Shown: positions 17,175-27,217 of the stretch, one piece after another
How positions within the stretch are numbered: position 1 is the first letter of the stretch
Layout: the number at the start of each line of letters is the position of its first letter
DNA from: Pseudomonadales bacterium
Lineage (GTDB): Bacteria; Pseudomonadota; Gammaproteobacteria; Pseudomonadales; Halieaceae
Direction of reading: 5' to 3'
Length of the DNA stretch: 64,000 nt
Assembly: GCA_024234735.1 (NCBI GenBank)
Contig: JACKNV010000014.1
Location: 5,326-69,325 of the forward strand
Made by a program: the position numbers and the translations under genes
Notes under the pieces: model-generated
What the model saw: the letters and a program-made list of their open reading frames with translations, nothing else
What the model was told of the DNA's origin: nothing
The model's database searches: none

Positions 17175-18023
17175 TCAAACAAACGATCCGAGCCTGTCCC
17201 CGAGGCGTGTAGAAACCCCCGCCGCATAAGCCTCGTCCCAGACCACCGCATCCCGGGGGAACAGCAGGATCACCGTGGAGCCCAGCATGAACCGCCCCAT
17301 CTCCGCGCCCTTTTCCAGCGACACCGGCTCCGGCAGCTTCAGGTAATCCACCGCCACCGGGCGGTCGGGCGGCGGGGCCACCTGCCCGGCCCAGACCGTC
17401 TCGATGCCGGCCACGATCATCGCCCCCACCAGCACCATGGCCATGGGCCCCGCCTCGGTGTCGAAATGGCACACCAGACGCTCGTTGCGGGCGAACAGGC
17501 GGGGCACATTTTCGGCCGTGACCCCGTTCACCGAGAACAGCTCCCCGGGGACGTAGCGGGTGGCGGTGAGGCGCCCCGCCAGTGGCATGTGCACCCGGTG
17601 ATAGTCGCGGGGGGAGAGATAGATGGTGGCAAAGCGGCCGCCGTCGAACAGCGGGGCGCGCTCGGTATCGCCACCCAGCAGTTCCCAGGCGCTGAAGGAC
17701 TGCCCCTTGGCCTGGAAGATGCGCCCGCCCTCGATGTCGCCCAGCTGGCTGATAGCGCCGTCCGCGGGACACAGGACGTCGGCGGCGGCTAACGGCCTCG
17801 CGCCCTCCCGCAGGGCCCGGGTAAAAAAGGCGTTGAAACAGGGGTAGCGGGTAGCGTCCGGCTCGGCGGCTTCGGCCATGTTCACGCGGTAGCGGCGGAT
17901 GAACAGGTGAATGAGCCAGTTCTTCAGCCAGGCGGGGTGTTGCACTCGGGCCAGCCAGCCGACCGTGCGCGACAGCAGGTGCTGGGGCAAAATATGCTGT
18001 AAAAAGATGAAAATCTTGTCCAT
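17175..18023 (-). CDS. psd: phosphatidylserine decarboxylase
   Basis: Psd converts phosphatidylserine to phosphatidylethanolamine at the inner membrane. The 282-residue proenzyme carries the LGST self-cleavage motif (in FMLGSTVILLF near 253), whose serine becomes the pyruvoyl group, plus SPRDYHRVHMPLAGRL near 138-153 and GRYVPGELFSVN-like sequence. The amphipathic N-terminus FIFLQHILPQHLLS suits membrane attachment. ATG is at 18021-18023. It lies near rsgA and orn, the order found in E. coli, and is divergent from the next gene. Confidence 0.95.
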   Translation of the reverse strand: MDKIFIFLQHILPQHLLSRTVGWLARVQHPAWLKNWLIHLFIRRYRVNMAEAAEPDATRYPCFNAFFTRALREGARPLAAADVLCPADGAISQLGDIEGGRIFQAKGQSFSAWELLGGDTERAPLFDGGRFATIYLSPRDYHRVHMPLAGRLTATRYVPGELFSVNGVTAENVPRLFARNERLVCHFDTEAGPMAMVLVGAMIVAGIETVWAGQVAPPPDRPVAVDYLKLPEPVSLEKGAEMGRFMLGSTVILLFPRDAVVWDEAYAAGVSTRLGDRLGSFV

Positions 18024-18070
18024 AGGCCGTAGTGTAACGGTAAAAGCACCTGGGGAAGTAACCCGATACC

Positions 18071-19195
18071 GTGAGAATTTTACTGCTCATGCTGCTGGTG
18101 CTGGTTCCCGGCCTCGCCGCGGGGGACGACCTGGTCGGCGAGGGCGAGGAACTGGTGGACGAAGCCGTCGAGGGCTGGCAGGGCGACCTGCCGGCGAGTC
18201 CCAGTCCGTCCGAGGAAAACTGGGTGGACGACAGCCACGCCTACGCCACCGAGCAGGCCGATGCGCTGACCCAGTGGATGGATGACTATTTTGGCGACCC
18301 CAACTATGAACTTGAGGCGGCGGAATCCTTCCTGCGCCTGGATTTTATCACCGACTGGGACCAGGACGACGGCAACAACAACCAGATCCGCCTGCGCGGC
18401 AAGCTGCAGCTACCCAAGGTATCCAGGCGCCTGAACCTGGTTTTCAACGATGAATCGGGAGACGAATTCGACGCCGATCCGGATGCGCGCAAACTCGATG
18501 ACAACGTGGGCCTGGTGTACGAGGTCGCGGAGGACAAGCGCTCCCGCTTCGACCTCACCATGGGGCTGAACTGGAACCGGGTGCGCCCCGGGGTGCGCTA
18601 CCGCTTCCAGGACACCTTTGCGGAATTCTACAGCTACCGTCTCACCCAGCGCGTGCAGTGGGAAAACGGCGAGGGCTTCTACGCCACCAGCCAGGCGGAG
18701 CTCAACCGCGCCCTGGGCGAGAACTCCCTGCTGCGCTGGAACAACCGGGCGGTATACGGCGAGGAGACCCGCGGCGCCGAGTGGGTCAGCCGACTGTCGC
18801 TGTTCGAGCGCCGCCGAGGCGGCAGCAAAAAATACAAGACCGGCATCAACTACTTCGCCGGGGTCAACGGCTTCACCGACCCCCGCTATATCAAGAACTA
18901 CCGGGTGGGGGTACTGTTTCGCCGGCAGATCTACCGCAAGTTCCTGTTCCTGGAGGTGGAGCCGGCCTACAACTACCGCAAGGAGAACGAGGACGACAAG
19001 CGCCACTTCGCCTGGAGCATCGGCCTGACCCTGCAGGTCGCCCTGGAGCGCGACCTGGCCCGTAAGAAAAACCCCGGCCGCCACAAGGACCCGGCCGACG
19101 ACAATATCTCCGGCAACGGGCCCGCCTCACCCGAGGATGCGGTGAGCCAGCGCCAGCCGACTGCCGACTCGCCATACCCCGACCTGCCCCTATAG
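18071..19195 (+). CDS. secreted or outer-membrane protein of unknown function
   Basis: A 374-residue protein with a signal peptide (RILLLMLLVLVPGLAAG), an acidic N-terminal segment, then alternating hydrophobic/charged stretches rich in Arg, Tyr and Asn (RLRGKLQLPKVSRRLNLVF, RFRLTQRVQWENGEGFYA-like, FLFLEVEPAYNYRKEN), typical of an outer-membrane beta-barrel. The end is polar and disordered. The start is GTG at 18071; no ATG fits the signal peptide. Its stop overlaps the stop of the convergent PhoH gene in the hexamer CTATAG (19190-19195). Function unknown; barrel topology is my inference. Confidence 0.75.
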   Translation: MRILLLMLLVLVPGLAAGDDLVGEGEELVDEAVEGWQGDLPASPSPSEENWVDDSHAYATEQADALTQWMDDYFGDPNYELEAAESFLRLDFITDWDQDDGNNNQIRLRGKLQLPKVSRRLNLVFNDESGDEFDADPDARKLDDNVGLVYEVAEDKRSRFDLTMGLNWNRVRPGVRYRFQDTFAEFYSYRLTQRVQWENGEGFYATSQAELNRALGENSLLRWNNRAVYGEETRGAEWVSRLSLFERRRGGSKKYKTGINYFAGVNGFTDPRYIKNYRVGVLFRRQIYRKFLFLEVEPAYNYRKENEDDKRHFAWSIGLTLQVALERDLARKKNPGRHKDPADDNISGNGPASPEDAVSQRQPTADSPYPDLPL

Positions 19196-20626
19196 ATTTT
19201 CCTCGGCAAAGGCCGCCAGCCGGGAGCGCACGATGCCATTGACGTGCATGATGCCCGCGTGCGGGTACTGCTTGCTCTTCTCCACCAGGTAGGTGAGGCC
19301 CGAGGTCAGCGGCGAGATGTACTTGTTGTCGATCTGGGCGAGGTTGCCCAGCACCACGATCTTGGAATCCGCCCCCACCCGGCTGATCACGCTCTTGAGC
19401 TGGAACTGGGTCAGCCCCTGGGCCTCGTCGATGATGACATAGGCGTTGTTGAAGGAGCGCCCGCGCATGAAATTGAGCGACTTGAACTGGATGTTGGCGC
19501 GCTCCTTCACGTAGCTGATGCTGCCGTGGCAGGACTCGTCGGTGCCGTGCAGGATCTCCAGGTTGTCGTCGAAGGCCGCCAGCCAGGGGGCCATCTTCTC
19601 CTCCTCGGTGCCCGGCAGGAAGCCGATCTCCTCGGCGATGGGTGGCGTGGAGCGGGCCACGATGAGCTTGGAATAGCGCTTTTGCTCGAGGATGGCGTGC
19701 ACCCCGTAGGCCAGCGCCAGCAGGGTCTTGCCGGAGCCGGCGGGGCCGGTCATCACGGTCATGTCGACGTTGTCGTCGGCCAGCAGGTCCATGGCCATGG
19801 CCTGCTCCAGGTTGCGCGGCACCAGCCCCCAGAAGCGGCGGTTCATCAGGTTGTCGCGGCTGTCGCAGCGCAGGTAGACGAACTCCTTGTCCACCCGCTT
19901 GACGAAGGCCATGAACTGCTGGTCGTCATACAGGTACATATTGGGGTAGGCCCGGGGCAGCGACTTGCGCGGGATGCGGTGCAGGGTGCAGTCGCCCTCG
20001 CGCAGGGTGTCCACCTCGCTGATGGTGGACCAGAAATCCCCCTCGATATGCTCGTAGCCCCTGGCCAGCAGGTCGATGTCGTCCAGGACCCGGTCGCGGC
20101 GGTAGTCCTCCACGTGCAGCAGGCCCGAGCCCTTGGCCTTGATGCGCATGTTGATGTCCTTGGTCACCAGGCAGATGAACGCGCTGGGGTTTTCCGCCTG
20201 CAGCCGCAGGGCCACGTTGATGATGCGATTGTCGTTGGCCTGGGCGGGCGTGTCGTCCAGGTAGGGGACCGAGGAATCGTCGGCCAGGCGCTGGTCGGGA
20301 TAGATGGCGAGGGTGCCGGCCACGCCCTCGGGGCCCACCGCGGGCATCTCCACGCCCTCCTGGATCTGCTGGGGCGTGGCGTCGTCCACCACCTTGTCTA
20401 TCATCTGGATGGCAATGCGCGCCTCGCGGCTGACGGTCTTGTCGTGGCGGTCCTTGATGTGGTCCAGCTCCTCGAGCACGGTCATGGGAATGACCACGTG
20501 GTGTTGCTTGAAGGCGGTGACCGCCGTGGGATCGTGCAGCAGGACGTTGGTGTCCAGCACATAGGTTTTCTTGATGACGGGCTTAAGGGTGGTTTTTTCT
20601 ACGCGCAGGGTAGAGCCTGAGTCCAT
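19190..20626 (-). CDS. PIN-domain PhoH-family ATPase
   Basis: A 478-residue fusion of an N-terminal PIN nuclease-fold domain (about 17-165, KKTYVLDTNVLLHDP) and a C-terminal PhoH ATPase domain with Walker A GPAGSGKT at about 294-301 and Walker B VIIDEAQ. This architecture (YlaK/PhoH2 type) is linked to RNA unwinding and cleavage in other bacteria; the substrate here is unknown. The frame extends upstream, but ATG at 20624-20626 has GAGGA at good spacing. Transcription probably starts at the strong promoter at 20789-20817. Divergent from rnb. Confidence 0.88.
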   Translation of the reverse strand: MDSGSTLRVEKTTLKPVIKKTYVLDTNVLLHDPTAVTAFKQHHVVIPMTVLEELDHIKDRHDKTVSREARIAIQMIDKVVDDATPQQIQEGVEMPAVGPEGVAGTLAIYPDQRLADDSSVPYLDDTPAQANDNRIINVALRLQAENPSAFICLVTKDINMRIKAKGSGLLHVEDYRRDRVLDDIDLLARGYEHIEGDFWSTISEVDTLREGDCTLHRIPRKSLPRAYPNMYLYDDQQFMAFVKRVDKEFVYLRCDSRDNLMNRRFWGLVPRNLEQAMAMDLLADDNVDMTVMTGPAGSGKTLLALAYGVHAILEQKRYSKLIVARSTPPIAEEIGFLPGTEEEKMAPWLAAFDDNLEILHGTDESCHGSISYVKERANIQFKSLNFMRGRSFNNAYVIIDEAQGLTQFQLKSVISRVGADSKIVVLGNLAQIDNKYISPLTSGLTYLVEKSKQYPHAGIMHVNGIVRSRLAAFAEENL

Positions 20627-20788
20627 AGAGGATTCCTCATCGCTGGGTCGTGGGGTGGTGCTACAGTGGGTGTTGCCTGGGGGACTGCTGCCGCGCCCGG
20701 CCGCCTGGGCCGGACTGGGGGTAGGTGCAGCAGGGGAAATCTCGTCAACGGCTATTCCCGGCGGGTTGGTTTGGTCCGCTTGCACCCG

Positions 20789-20817
20789 ATTACAAACGCT
20801 GCCGCCAGCCGTGTCAA
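20789..20817 (-). promoter_or_regulatory. sigma-70 promoter for the PIN-PhoH gene
   Basis: On the minus strand a perfect -35 TTGACA (20812-20817) is followed after exactly 17 bases by TGTAAT (20789-20794), five of six matches to the -10 consensus. It is the best sigma-70 match I noticed in the window. Confidence 0.65.
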
Positions 20818-20866
20818 TGGCGCAGGTGAATTTGCCGCGCTTATCGACCGCGGGCGTGATATCTCA

Positions 20867-20895
20867 CTGACAGGACTGGTGATTTCCGCTAGGAT
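20867..20895 (+). promoter_or_regulatory. candidate sigma-70 promoter for rnb
   Basis: CTGACA (20867-20872), 17-base spacer, TAGGAT (20890-20895), about 40 bp before the rnb ATG. Confidence 0.5.
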
Positions 20896-20933
20896 AGAGC
20901 GCTTGTCCGTCTCCAATAGAAGTAGCTCCCCCC

Positions 20934-22907
20934 ATGCTCAACCAGGATGCCCTGTCCCAGCTTCGCGACCTCAAAAAGCAGATTGAGGCGGAAAAAGAGC
21001 GGGCCGAAGCCGTGGTCAAGGGCACCCAGAGCCGCTACGGGTTCGCGGTGCTCGACGATGGCCGCGAGATATTCATTCCCCCCGACGAAATGCTCAAGGT
21101 GTTCCCCGACGACCGGGTACGGGTCTGCATTCGCCCCACCAAGGACAACAAGACCATCGCCGACGTGGAAAAGCTGGTGGACAGCCCCCTGGGCGAGTTC
21201 ACCGGGCGCTGCGTGCGCAAGGGCAAGGCCCTGTTCGTGGAGCCGGACCTGCCGCAGCTCAAGCGCTGGCTGTTCATCCCGCCCCACGCCCGCAATGGTG
21301 TCAAGGAGGGCGAGTACCTGCGCTGCGCGATCCTGCGCCACCCGATTCGCGACGGCAAACCCCAGGCCAAGGTGCTGGCCGTCATTGGCGACGAGCAGAC
21401 AGCGGGCATCGAGAACCTGTACAGCATGGCCAAACACGCCCTGGCGGCGGAATGGAGCAGCGCCTGCAAACGGGACGTGGAGCAATTGCTGCAGCACTGC
21501 CGCCCCCTGGAGCAGGACAAGCGGCGCGATCTCACCGACCTGGAGTTCGTCTCCATCGACACGGCCAAAACCCAGGACATCGACGACGCCCTCTATGCCC
21601 AGATCAGCAACGATGGCTGGACCCTGTTCGTGGCCATCGCCGATCCCACCGCCTACATCCCCGCGGACAGTGCCCTGTACAGCGATATCGCCGCCCGGGG
21701 CACCACCGTGTACTTCCACGGCGACGTGCTGCCGATGATGCCCGAGCAACTGGCCCAGGATACCTGTGCGCTGTCCGAGGGCAGCGATCGCCCGGCGCTG
21801 GTGTGCAAGATCGAGGTCAGCGACGCCGGCGAGGTGGGCGACTTCGAGTTCATCGAGGCCACCATCCGCTCCCGCGCCAAGCTGTCCTACTACGGCGTGG
21901 ATCGCTACCTCAACGGGCAGGCGGACGAGTTGATGAGCCACGCCACCCCGCTGGAGGCGCTGTACCAGGTGTTCCGGGCCCTGCGCAGTCACCGCGAGCA
22001 GCACGCCCTGGTCATGGAAGACCGCCGGGAATACCGCTGGGTGCTCAACGACAGCAAACAGATCGACACCATCGAGCCCTACGAGAAACTGCTGTCACAG
22101 AAACTGGTGGAGGAGTGCATGGTCGCAGCCAACCGCTGCGCGGCCATGTTCCTGCAGCGCGGCGGGGCCAACGGGCCCTTCGTGATCCACCCGGGCATCC
22201 GCGCCGACCGCCTGGACGAGACGCGCCAGTTCCTGGCCATGCACGCCGCGGAGGTGGCCGCGACCGACCCCACCACCGTGGAGGGCTACCGCGACATCAT
22301 GCGCTGCCTCGCCCGCGACGACCACAAACTGCCCCTGCGCAGCATGGTCAATCGCCTGCTCACCCGGGCGGAACTCAGCAGCAGCGCCGGCGCCCACATG
22401 GGCATGGCCCTGGAGGCCTATACCAACTGCACTTCACCGCTGCGCAAGTATGTCGATTTCCTGGTGCACCTGCAGATCAAGGCCCTGTTGCACGGCGAGC
22501 CGGCGGACCGGGTACAGCCCGGAATGCTGGAGCGCCTGGCACAGCGCCTGGCGAGCACCCGCCAGGCCACCCTGGAAGCGGAGCGCTGGCTGGCCGGCAA
22601 ATACCTTGCCCGGATAAGTGCCGGGCAAGAGCGCACGTTCGAGGCGCGGGTGACCCATATCAACAGCAGCGGGTTCAATGCGCGCCTGGACGAGAACGGC
22701 CTGGAGGGGTTCGTCGATCTGCGCAAGGACCCGGAGAAGTTCAGCTACGACAAGTGGACGGCCAGCCTGACCAGCACCACCCGGCGCTTCCAGCTGGAGC
22801 AGCCGGTAACCCTGCGCTTCGTCGCCGTGGATCGGGCGGAACAGCACCGGGCACTGTTCGAGCTGGTGGAGGGCTGCGGCCTGAAGCCGCCCAAAGCCGA
22901 CCCCTAA
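20934..22907 (+). CDS. rnb: exoribonuclease II
   Basis: Processive 3'-5' hydrolytic exoribonuclease of single-stranded RNA. The 657 residues align end to end with E. coli RNase II: cold-shock-like domains (about 25-180), the RNB catalytic domain with the Asp cluster D209, D215, D217, D218 in SIDTAKTQDIDDA and late NCTSPLRKYVDF, and a C-terminal S1 domain (about 565-645). The length and the lack of a basic C-terminal tail favour RNase II over RNase R. ATG is at 20934. Divergent from the PIN-PhoH gene, so two RNA-active proteins share one control region. Confidence 0.92.
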   Translation: MLNQDALSQLRDLKKQIEAEKERAEAVVKGTQSRYGFAVLDDGREIFIPPDEMLKVFPDDRVRVCIRPTKDNKTIADVEKLVDSPLGEFTGRCVRKGKALFVEPDLPQLKRWLFIPPHARNGVKEGEYLRCAILRHPIRDGKPQAKVLAVIGDEQTAGIENLYSMAKHALAAEWSSACKRDVEQLLQHCRPLEQDKRRDLTDLEFVSIDTAKTQDIDDALYAQISNDGWTLFVAIADPTAYIPADSALYSDIAARGTTVYFHGDVLPMMPEQLAQDTCALSEGSDRPALVCKIEVSDAGEVGDFEFIEATIRSRAKLSYYGVDRYLNGQADELMSHATPLEALYQVFRALRSHREQHALVMEDRREYRWVLNDSKQIDTIEPYEKLLSQKLVEECMVAANRCAAMFLQRGGANGPFVIHPGIRADRLDETRQFLAMHAAEVAATDPTTVEGYRDIMRCLARDDHKLPLRSMVNRLLTRAELSSSAGAHMGMALEAYTNCTSPLRKYVDFLVHLQIKALLHGEPADRVQPGMLERLAQRLASTRQATLEAERWLAGKYLARISAGQERTFEARVTHINSSGFNARLDENGLEGFVDLRKDPEKFSYDKWTASLTSTTRRFQLEQPVTLRFVAVDRAEQHRALFELVEGCGLKPPKADP

Positions 22908-22962
22908 GGCAAACGCGGGGCCGCTGTGGTTGTGCCGGGACCTGCGGGACCCGGGCGGGAGT

Positions 22963-23283
22963 TCATCGGTCGAATGAATTCGACCCTGCATAGCGGCCCT
23001 GTGCAGGGCCGACGGCTTTGGGTCCGGCGCCCTGCGTGGCCGCCAGATAGGCCTGCACCCGGGCGACCAGTTGGATCATTTCCTCTACGCCCAGCGCCCG
23101 CAGGTACTGCCCCATCTCCCGGTGGCTGTCCGCGGCCACCCCCTGGTCGACCCGCCGCAGGGCGTCGATAATCGACAGTTCGCCGGCGTCGAAGCGGCCT
23201 TCCTCGCCGAAGATAAGGCGCGTGAAGGTGTCGACGATCAGCATCTCGCCGTCGGCATCACCGCTGCTGTCCCGTGCCTTCAC
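22963..23283 (-). CDS. conserved-looking small protein of unknown function
   Basis: A 106-residue soluble protein, mostly helical, with segments EMLIVDTFTRLIFGEEGRF, LSIIDALRRVDQGVAADS and MGQYLRALGVEEMIQLVARV; no signal peptide, membrane segment or motif I recognise. The start is GTG at 23281-23283 with GGGAGG seven bases upstream, a strong enough site to believe the gene is real. It lies downstream of asnS on the same strand (150 bp gap) and converges on rnb. Function unknown. Confidence 0.65.
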   Translation of the reverse strand: MKARDSSGDADGEMLIVDTFTRLIFGEEGRFDAGELSIIDALRRVDQGVAADSHREMGQYLRALGVEEMIQLVARVQAYLAATQGAGPKAVGPAQGRYAGSNSFDR

Positions 23284-23435
23284 TGTACTGCCTCCCTCGC
23301 GGCACTCAAACCGCCCGCTCGCCTTGAGTATGGCGCAAAGCGCGGCCTCCGCCGGTGGCGAATTCAGTCAATAATTCACATTATCTGGTCAAAAAACGCG
23401 CAAGCTACCCACCTGGGGCAGCCGGCGCGGGCGAG

Positions 23436-24833
<1,398 letters not shown>

Positions 24834-24843
24834 GAACCCGCCC

Positions 24844-25398
24844 CTACCTGGCGATGCGGGTGATCTTGGCGCCGTCAAGGGAGAGGTTGAAGATCAGCCC
24901 GCGATTGGAAAAGATATAGCCGCGCACCGCATCGCGCGTATTGAGGGTGTCGACGGCACCCTCGGCGCCCTCTTTCGCCAGCACCACCGCGCCATCCACG
25001 CCCACCTGCCAGCTGGAACTGTTGCGGAACTTCCGCAGCGCCTCCTCGGTCATGAACAGCAGCACTTCCGATTTGTACTCGGCGCCCGCCTCCAGGCCGA
25101 ACGACACCCCGGCTATCACGTAATAGGCCTGCGTCTGGCCGTCCACCAGCAGCGCGCCCTCGCCGTATTCGCCGCCCACGCCGAAGCCCATTTTCACCAC
25201 GTCCGGAAAGACCAGCACGGCCACTGCCTGCTCCAGCAGCTCGCCCGCCCCGGGGGCGTGGCCGCGCAGGCGCTCCAGCGCCTGGCTGACACCGGCGTCG
25301 ATCTTCTCCTTGCTGTCGGCGTACACGGAAGGCGCGAACAGGGCCAGCAGCGGTATCATGCCTGCAGCCAGCAGCAACCCACGAATCCTCGGTCCCAT
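24844..25398 (-). CDS. secreted SYLF/Ysc84 domain protein
   Basis: A 184-residue protein with a signal peptide (about 1-27, ending PSVYA) and a SYLF (Ysc84, DUF500) domain: AVAVLVFPDVVKMGFGVGG, YGEGALLV, YYVIAGVSFGLEAGAEYKS. The domain binds lipids in eukaryotes; in bacteria such periplasmic proteins are uncharacterised. The mature protein lacks the Cys of a lipoprotein. ATG at 25396-25398 has AAGGAGA upstream. It lies ten bases upstream of asnS on the same strand and may share its transcript. Confidence 0.82.
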   Translation of the reverse strand: MGPRIRGLLLAAGMIPLLALFAPSVYADSKEKIDAGVSQALERLRGHAPGAGELLEQAVAVLVFPDVVKMGFGVGGEYGEGALLVDGQTQAYYVIAGVSFGLEAGAEYKSEVLLFMTEEALRKFRNSSSWQVGVDGAVVLAKEGAEGAVDTLNTRDAVRGYIFSNRGLIFNLSLDGAKITRIAR

Positions 25399-25524
25399 CG
25401 CTTGTTCTCCTTTTCTTATGTCGTGGCGGATTCTACACCAAGGGCCGGCGCCCGGGGGTATTGTGGCCCCGCTTAATTGCAGTTTTAATGCATCGACGAC
25501 ACAGCGCAGGACAGGGGCAGACCT

Positions 25525-25914
25525 ATGAACCGGGACGAGATCGAATTCCTCGAGGGCGGCAACTACATCAGCTTCGCCACCCGCAAAAAGAGTGGCGAGT
25601 TCGTTGCCACCCCGGTGTGGTTCGCCCCGGAGGGTGACAGCTACTACCTGTTCTCCGCCGGGCAGGCCGGCAAGGTGAAGCGCCTGCGCAACTTCAGCCA
25701 GGCGCGCATCGCCGCCTGCACGGTGACCGGGACCCTGACCGGAGAGTGGCTGGACACCGAGGCCTTCCTGCTGGAAACCCCTGCCGAAGAGCGCCAGGCC
25801 CTGCAGGCCCTGCGCCGCAAATACGGCTGGCAGATGGCCATCGGCGACTGCTTCGCCAGACTCACCGGCAAGATGCAGCGGCGGCGCTACATCCGGGTGC
25901 AGCGGCCGGGCTAG
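25525..25914 (+). CDS. PPOX-class split-barrel flavin/F420 family protein
   Basis: A 129-residue protein of the pyridoxamine-phosphate-oxidase-like split-barrel fold: YISFATRKKSGEFVATPVWF near 14-33 and LRNFSQARIAACTVTGTLTG near 57-76 are typical of the PPOX-class F420-dependent group. Whether it uses F420 or FMN cannot be told here, and the substrate is unknown. ATG is at 25525. Its last four bases overlap the stop of the convergent lipoprotein gene. Confidence 0.75.
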   Translation: MNRDEIEFLEGGNYISFATRKKSGEFVATPVWFAPEGDSYYLFSAGQAGKVKRLRNFSQARIAACTVTGTLTGEWLDTEAFLLETPAEERQALQALRRKYGWQMAIGDCFARLTGKMQRRRYIRVQRPG

Positions 25915-27128
25915 TCACCGGTACCGGCCAGGCCCGCCTGGCGCAGCGTCTCCAGCTGCGCCTGGTAGCTGTCGATATCCGAACGCATGGTGGCGTGCTC
26001 GATGGCCTGCCTGAGGTCGGCCGCGGCCGCCGGCAGATCCTGCAGGCGGAAATGGATCATGCTGCGGGCGAACAGCAGCTGGCTGTCGTCCGGCTGCAGC
26101 TCGACGGCCCGTTGGTAGTGGCCCAGGGCCTCCTGCCAGAGGCCGGCGGCGGCAGCCTCGTCGCCGAGGTCGGCATAGTAGTAGGGGTTGTTGCGCCGGT
26201 AGCCCTCCACCCGCTGCAGCCACTGGCTGCGCTCCTGCTCCCTGCCCTGCAGCTCGTACAGCACCGCCAGGTTGGCCATCGCGGAAAACTGCCAGTCATC
26301 CAGCGCCAGGGCCTGCAGGTAGCTGCGCTCCGCCACGGCATACTGGCCCGCCTGGCGGTAGATGGCGCCGATATTGACCCACAGGTGGGGCATATCCGGT
26401 GCCAGTTGCAAGGCCCGCACCGCCTGTGGCCAGGCCGCATCCGGGTCGCCTCCCGCGAGGGCGTCCATGGCGATATTGCTGTGGTACAGCGCCGCCGCGT
26501 CGCGGTCGCTCAGCTCCCGGGTGCCGGCGATGTCGCGCGCCGGCAGGGGGTCGATATCCACCATGTAGCGGCTGCCGGTGTGCAGGTCCACCTCCACGTT
26601 GATGTGCAGGCCCACCTGCACCCGGTCCCCGACCCGGCTCCACTGGGGGCGCACTTCCAGCCACTGGTAGCGGGCGTCCAGGCCCGCCTCCCGGGCCAGG
26701 GCCACGAACAGGTTGGCGTAGGCCAGGCAGTTGGCGCTGCCCCGGGCGAACACCTCGCTGGCGCTGCCGTCGGCATAGGGGTCATAGCGGATGCCAAGAG
26801 TACCGGGCCCCTGGATCGCCCGGTGCAGGGCCATCAGGCGCTGGCGCGAATTGTTGATGCCCCCGGTATAGCGCTGCACGAAGGCGCGCATGGCATCATT
26901 GGTGGCCAGCAGATCGGGGGTGACGGCGCGCCGCGTCGCCTCGGCGACCGTCAGGGGACGGCTCCCGGAGTGCAGTGGCGGCAACTCCGCCGGGGCCAGG
27001 TGCTGCTCCCCCTGGCTGGCGCAGGCGCCCAGCGCCAGCAGCATCAGTGCCAGGCACCAACGCACCACCATGCGGGGCCCGGCGGCGAAGTGCCGGGATG
27101 CTGTCACTGCCGCAGTCGAAGACGCCAT
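25911..27128 (-). CDS. lipoprotein with transglutaminase-like and TPR domains
   Basis: A 405-residue envelope protein. After a long N-region a hydrophobic segment ends in a lipobox LGAC (Cys near 35). A transglutaminase-like domain follows, with FARGSANCLAYANLFVAL providing the Cys and GLHINVEVDL and YMVDIDP the His and Asp regions; then about five TPR units (about 220-395, such as WVNIGAIYRQAGQYAVAERS). ATG at 27126-27128 has an ideal GGAGGAG, preferred over the inner ATG at 27069-27071 that would give a shorter signal peptide. It probably acts on or scaffolds proteins at the outer membrane; the substrate is unknown. Confidence 0.78.
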   Translation of the reverse strand: MASSTAAVTASRHFAAGPRMVVRWCLALMLLALGACASQGEQHLAPAELPPLHSGSRPLTVAEATRRAVTPDLLATNDAMRAFVQRYTGGINNSRQRLMALHRAIQGPGTLGIRYDPYADGSASEVFARGSANCLAYANLFVALAREAGLDARYQWLEVRPQWSRVGDRVQVGLHINVEVDLHTGSRYMVDIDPLPARDIAGTRELSDRDAAALYHSNIAMDALAGGDPDAAWPQAVRALQLAPDMPHLWVNIGAIYRQAGQYAVAERSYLQALALDDWQFSAMANLAVLYELQGREQERSQWLQRVEGYRRNNPYYYADLGDEAAAAGLWQEALGHYQRAVELQPDDSQLLFARSMIHFRLQDLPAAAADLRQAIEHATMRSDIDSYQAQLETLRQAGLAGTGD

Positions 27129-27217
27129 AAGCCGCTCCTCCCGTGACAGTATAACCCACCCGCGCAGCCCCCTGCCCGGCGCCCTGGCCGGCGGTCAAAG
27201 CAGCCGCGCCGCCGCCC

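Larger units (their letters stand above)
20627..20933. other. divergent regulatory region between phoH-like gene and rnb
   Basis: A 307-bp stretch with no convincing gene. It contains a strong leftward promoter (20789-20817) for the PIN-PhoH gene and a rightward candidate (20867-20895) for rnb. The leftward leader is about 160 bases long and GC-rich; I see no recognisable riboswitch in it. Confidence 0.6.
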
